DNA of 60,779 bases from a virus: the IMG/VR virus record IMGVR_UViG_3300042982_000029, positions 1-60,779 of that record; one strand, 5' to 3'. Within the stretch, counting starts at the first letter, position 1; the number at the start of each line of letters is the position of its first letter. Below are positions 58,030 through 60,779 of this stretch, in pieces. The notes below the pieces were generated by a model. The model searched no databases, was not told the origin of the DNA, and saw only the letters and a list, made by a program, of their open reading frames with translations. The translations under genes were made by a program, and so were the position numbers.

Positions 58030-58093
58030 GGCCTTGATGCCCCGGCAACTTGCCGTGCTCACACTCAAGCACGGCAAGCTCCCAGATGTCAAG
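58030..58093 (-). promoter_or_regulatory. Hairpin-containing promoter element, copy B
   Basis: The same two flanks as copy A enclose an unrelated 11-bp perfect hairpin (CTTGCCGTGCT/AGCACGGCAAG, 8-base loop). TTGACA is kept; the -10 (TTGAGT at 18 bases) is weaker. Confidence 0.65.
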
Positions 58094-58095
58094 GT

Positions 58096-58311
58096 CTACG
58101 GCCAGAGTTGGCCGCACACGTCATCGAAGGTGTAGCGGTCGTTCGTCGCGTCCAGCTCGTCGCGGAACTGTGACGCCGCGTCATCCTGCAAAAACTGCGT
58201 GTCGCCGTCAGAGCCCTTGCGTACGATCTCGTACGCCGAGCCGTTGCCGTACGACAACACACGGTAGTTCTCGTTGTCGTGCGTGACGACCGGTCCGGAT
58301 CGGAAGCTCAT
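58096..58311 (-). CDS. Hypothetical protein (71 aa)
   Basis: SFRSGPVVTHDNENYRVLSY then EIVRKGSDGDTQFLQDDAAS. Unknown; one-base overlap with the upstream gene. Confidence 0.55.
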   Translation of the reverse strand: MSFRSGPVVTHDNENYRVLSYGNGSAYEIVRKGSDGDTQFLQDDAASQFRDELDATNDRYTFDDVCGQLWP

Positions 58312-58652
58312 CAGTGACCCCTCGGGTCGTTGCAGTGCTTGCAGCAGATGCACGAGCGCCAGCTATCGCCCTCGTCGTCGTCATCGTGCGTCTCGCGGAA
58401 CTCCTTATGCCCCTTGCACTGCTGGCAGATCAGGTGCCCGCACTCGCCCCGCTTGAACGACCGTGCGTCATCCTCGGGACGCTCCGGCGCTGCGGTGGAC
58501 AGGGTCGGCGACCAGATGGACTCACCAGCCTTGACGGCCACACCGTCACGGCGTGGGGAGATGGACACCTTGCGCCCAGCCTCGACCGCCTGCTTGACGG
58601 CCAGGAAAGCCGGGCTGCCCGGCTGCATGATGATCGTGTCGAACATGTCCAT
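58311..58652 (-). CDS. Cys-rich zinc-finger-like protein (113 aa)
   Basis: ATG overlaps the upstream stop (TGATG). The C-terminus has CGHLICQQCKGHKEF and SWRSCICCKHCNDPRGH, eight or so Cys/His arranged like a RING or double zinc ribbon. The N-terminal half (AVKQAVEAGRKVSISPR) is beta-rich. Possible regulator. Confidence 0.6.
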   Translation of the reverse strand: MDMFDTIIMQPGSPAFLAVKQAVEAGRKVSISPRRDGVAVKAGESIWSPTLSTAAPERPEDDARSFKRGECGHLICQQCKGHKEFRETHDDDDEGDSWRSCICCKHCNDPRGH

Positions 58653-58945
58653 CACCACCACGTCCGAGTCAGCTCGTCCACGATCGGGTCGAGGTTGGTC
58701 GTGTAGTCGCACACAACCTCCTCGGGGTCGTTGCCGAGCACGAAGAGCACGTAGCCCAGCACCAGACCGCGCCGGACGTACAGCCACGACTGGTCAACCG
58801 CAGTCAGTGCCGCGATTGCCTCGTTCTCGTCGGTCGTGGCAATCTCCTCCTCGCCGTCGTCGACATGGTGGATCGACCAACCAGCGTCAAGCAGGGCATG
58901 GATCGTCGCGCGAATCGCTTCAATGTCGCTCTTCGGTGCCGTCAT
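58652..58945 (-). CDS. Hypothetical protein (97 aa)
   Basis: SDIEAIRATIHALLDAGWSI, HHVDDGEEEIATTDENEAIA and a hydrophobic segment YVRRGLVLGYVLFVLGND. Unknown. Confidence 0.55.
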   Translation of the reverse strand: MTAPKSDIEAIRATIHALLDAGWSIHHVDDGEEEIATTDENEAIAALTAVDQSWLYVRRGLVLGYVLFVLGNDPEEVVCDYTTNLDPIVDELTRTWW

Positions 58946-58998
58946 GATGTGTCCTCTCAGGCAAGTCCGACAGCCCTTGTGGCTGCGGGACCAACTCA

Positions 58999-59029
58999 GG
59001 GCACGGACTCGGCCGGCGAGCCCGTGCCT
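58999..59029 (-). terminator. Hairpin between early genes
   Basis: GGCACGG-CTCG/CGAG-CCGTGCC stem just after the stop of the 105-aa gene. Confidence 0.6.
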
Positions 59030-59039
59030 GACACTTCAC

Positions 59040-59357
59040 CTATCGACCGATCCACTCACTCGGCACGATGTGCCATGCAGCGATCTGGTCGACGTAGTAC
59101 TTCAGTGACTCCATGGAGTCAAGCCACAGGTTGTAGAGGATGTGGCCAGAACCGTCACCCGTCGGGTCGTTCCACTCCGGGTACGCTGCGTTCAGCGCTG
59201 CCAGGAAAGCGCGCTGCGACCGATTGTAGAGCTCGACGTCCTCTTGCGCTGCGGCGTGGTGGTGCGCCTGTCGTGCCGCCTCGGCGATGATTCGCCAGGA
59301 GGATTGCGCCAGCTCGGTCTCAGAGACCTTGGGCGCGGGCTTCCACTGCATCACCAT
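59040..59357 (-). CDS. Hypothetical protein (105 aa)
   Basis: VSETELAQSSWRIIAEAARQ, then YNLWLDSMESLKYYVDQIAA. Helical, His/Ala-rich. Unknown; second gene of the early operon. Confidence 0.55.
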   Translation of the reverse strand: MVMQWKPAPKVSETELAQSSWRIIAEAARQAHHHAAAQEDVELYNRSQRAFLAALNAAYPEWNDPTGDGSGHILYNLWLDSMESLKYYVDQIAAWHIVPSEWIGR

Positions 59358-59358
59358 G

Positions 59359-59643
59359 TCAGATCATCTCCACGTTCAGCGTCTCGCCGATGCCGGACAG
59401 GAAGGACTCGGCCCACTCGAGCAGCGCGTTGGACTCGGAGTCCTCGTACTGGCTCGCCATCTCGCAGTACGACGCCAGAGCCTCGACCAGGCATTTCGCG
59501 TCCGTCGCGTTCAGCTTCAGATCGTAGCCGTCCTCGTACTGTGCGTGGACAGCGATCCGGCCCATGATCGCAAGGATCGCGTCGCCGGACATCGCCGTGA
59601 AGGACACTCGATCCGTGCCGAATGCCGCGTTCAATCCGCTCAT
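59359..59643 (-). CDS. First early gene, hypothetical (94 aa)
   Basis: MSGLNAAFGTDRVSFTAMSG, then LKLNATDAKCLVEALASYCE and an acidic helix. The first leftward gene after the right-end promoters, so likely expressed at once. A CACACAC/GTGTGTG hairpin (59665-59681) lies in its leader. Confidence 0.6.
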   Translation of the reverse strand: MSGLNAAFGTDRVSFTAMSGDAILAIMGRIAVHAQYEDGYDLKLNATDAKCLVEALASYCEMASQYEDSESNALLEWAESFLSGIGETLNVEMI

Positions 59644-59768
59644 CTCACGTCCCATCATCCAAACCACACACCTCGTGTGTGTGATCAGGAATGGACACGG
59701 TGCGAAAGTCACTCGATCCCAGACCCTGTCTGGTCATCGTCGCGCCGTGTCACAGTCCGTGACTCGGT

Positions 59769-59777
59769 ATATTACCA
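59769..59777 (-). promoter_or_regulatory. Extended -10 promoter candidate
   Basis: Minus strand TGG-TAATAT with no good -35 (GAGCTG). Confidence 0.45.
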
Positions 59778-60166
59778 TCCGAGAATGGCGTCAGCTCGCG
59801 TTCGTCACTGGACTAGCCCCGTTTGGGCCGTCTACCGGCCGCACCTATCCTGATGCGCCGTTTTCCCAGCACTCTTTTCCGTCCGGCCGTTTAGGAAGTA
59901 GGCCTGGAGCGGGCATAGTACGCCCTCGGTATCAAAGCTGCTCTCTCTATTCAGTTTCCAAGTTGCGAGTGCTACCTCACCGCGCCCTCTCGGGTTTGGC
60001 AAGTGCAACGCTGGCACTCATCCGCTGGGATGACCGGGGAGATACCGCAGCCCTTTTGTAGACGAGCCGCCCTCTCCGTCAGGGTCGCGACCGGATCGTT
60101 CGCCCTGCCGTCCACGCGGGTTCCGCGCTTCCGAGTACCGATGTTCAGTTTGACTTGCTGACCAGA

Positions 60167-60195
60167 AACTTACCGGAGATTCGAGCCCTTGTCAA
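60167..60195 (-). promoter_or_regulatory. Early leftward promoter 1
   Basis: Minus strand: TTGACA (60190-60195), 17-base spacer, TAAGTT (60167-60172). Confidence 0.7.
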
Positions 60196-60351
60196 GCTCC
60201 CGATTCGGCGAGTTCGGCGAGTTGCGCGGTCAGTGTAGAGGAGCTCCCTAGGGCCCTTGCACGTCAGTTGCGCTGCCGTACGCGCCATGGTGGGAGCCTT
60301 ACTGGCCTGCCCTCCGGCGGTTTCCGCTCTGCAATTTTCAACCTGGGCACC

Positions 60352-60380
60352 AACCTACAGGCGACCTGCCTGCCTGTCAA
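60352..60380 (-). promoter_or_regulatory. Early leftward promoter 2
   Basis: Minus strand: TTGACA (60375-60380), 17-base spacer, TAGGTT (60352-60357). Confidence 0.7.
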
Positions 60381-60436
60381 GGGCCGATCCCTCCGGCCCC
60401 TCCGGCCCCTCCGTGCCCTGCTTCGTTCTGAGGACA

Positions 60437-60465
60437 ACTCTGCCTGAGATCCGGCCCTAGGTCAA
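60437..60465 (-). promoter_or_regulatory. Early leftward promoter 3
   Basis: Minus strand: TTGACC (60460-60465), 17-base spacer, CAGAGT (60437-60442). Confidence 0.6.
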
Positions 60466-60535
60466 GCCCTACAGGGAATGTTCCCACATGCTGAGACAAG
60501 GGCCCTTCCCAGCTCCCCTCACATGGGCCCTGACC

Positions 60536-60594
60536 TGCATATATAACCCTGCCCTTATATGCATGACCATGCATCGCACTGCATAGCCATGCAT
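60536..60594. repeat. Phased TGCAT array
   Basis: TGCAT at 60536, 60560, 60570, 60580 and 60590; the last four are exactly 10 bp apart. CTGCATAGC at 60579-60587 recurs at 14-22, across the genome end. Confidence 0.6.
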
Positions 60595-60770
60595 CTCATG
60601 ACGCGAGACAAGGGGAACGCATGTGCGGATACCACAGGCATACCGGAGTCGCAACCCTCACTTTGGTGCCAGCAGCAGCTTTTCCGCATCGCGGAAGTCC
60701 GATGGCACATTGGTGTCACGGCACTCCTGTGTCTTGACATGCCAGGGGAGGGGTCCCCGACAATCGCGCG

Positions 60771-60779
60771 CGGCGGGAC
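60771..60779. repeat. Right copy of 9-base terminal repeat
   Basis: CGGCGGGAC, identical to bases 1-9. Confidence 0.6.

Larger units (their letters stand above)
59644..60779. other. Gene-free right end with promoters and repeats
   Basis: No convincing gene. It holds leftward promoters at 59769-59777, 60167-60195, 60352-60380 and 60437-60465, a phased TGCAT array (60536-60594) and the terminal repeat. The rest (59780-60160) shows no clear structure. Confidence 0.6.

Noticed and set aside
60257-60460. Short frames at the right end
   Set aside because: They overlap promoter sequences and repeats and lack ribosome sites.
1-60779. CRISPR array or insertion sequence
   Set aside because: No regularly spaced direct repeats with spacers and no transposase-like protein were seen.

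Overview
The window looks like the complete 60.8-kb genome of a tailed (siphovirus-type) actinobacteriophage. It is GC-rich and shows the usual two-arm layout: a rightward head, tail and lysis arm (about 0.5-30.5 kb) converges on a long leftward arm of small early genes (about 30.6-59.6 kb). The same nine bases (CGGCGGGAC) open and close the window, as expected for cohesive or redundant genome ends. A WhiB-type regulator points to an actinobacterial host. I recognise no mycolyl-arabinogalactan esterase (lysin B), so a mycolate-free host such as a streptomycete is more likely than a mycobacterium; this is inference. I see no integrase, excisionase or recognisable immunity repressor, so the phage is probably strictly lytic.

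Rightward arm. A gene-free left end with ten GTTAC/GTAAC pentamers precedes a primase-polymerase/SF3-helicase fusion. Then follow the terminase subunits, portal, MuF-like protein, scaffold and major capsid protein; a head-tail connector carrying a fibre-like repeat tail; a LamG-like protein; head-tail completion proteins; the major tail protein; an HNH endonuclease; tail assembly chaperones with a GGGAAAA slippery site for a -1 shift; a 1673-residue tape measure with two wall-hydrolase-like domains; distal tail and fibre proteins; an SGNH hydrolase; membrane proteins; an M15 endolysin; and a holin. The arm ends at a bidirectional terminator near 30.58 kb.

Leftward arm. At least three sigma-70-like promoters at the right end (60.17-60.47 kb) fire leftward into about 50 small, tightly packed genes, many joined by GTGA or ATGA overlaps. 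Recognisable products are a membrane-anchored metzincin protease, a WhiB regulator, a metallophosphoesterase, a T4-type polynucleotide kinase-phosphatase, two RNA ligases (Rnl1-like and Rnl2-like), a SprT-like protease, an HNH nuclease, a RecB-like exonuclease, an SSB-like acidic-tailed protein, a dNTP-hydrolase-like protein and an endonuclease VII. No DNA polymerase is seen, so replication probably pairs the phage primase-helicase with a host polymerase.

RNA cluster. At 44.9-45.9 kb six tRNA genes (Lys-CTT, Asn-GTT, Asp-GTC, an unassigned one with a six-base anticodon loop, Glu-CTC, Met-CAT with initiator-like features) lie next to the Rnl1-like ligase. Among them is an 83-nt RNA with the tRNA-like domain of tmRNA, including G3.U70 and an encoded CCA, in which a short hairpin replaces the whole mRNA-like region. 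This 'mini-tmRNA' is the strongest candidate for an undescribed system. The second is a dispersed motif, GTGTAAACG, present about 17 times between 3.5 and 53.4 kb, inside and between genes, in both orientations and in all coding frames, so it is probably a DNA-level signal.
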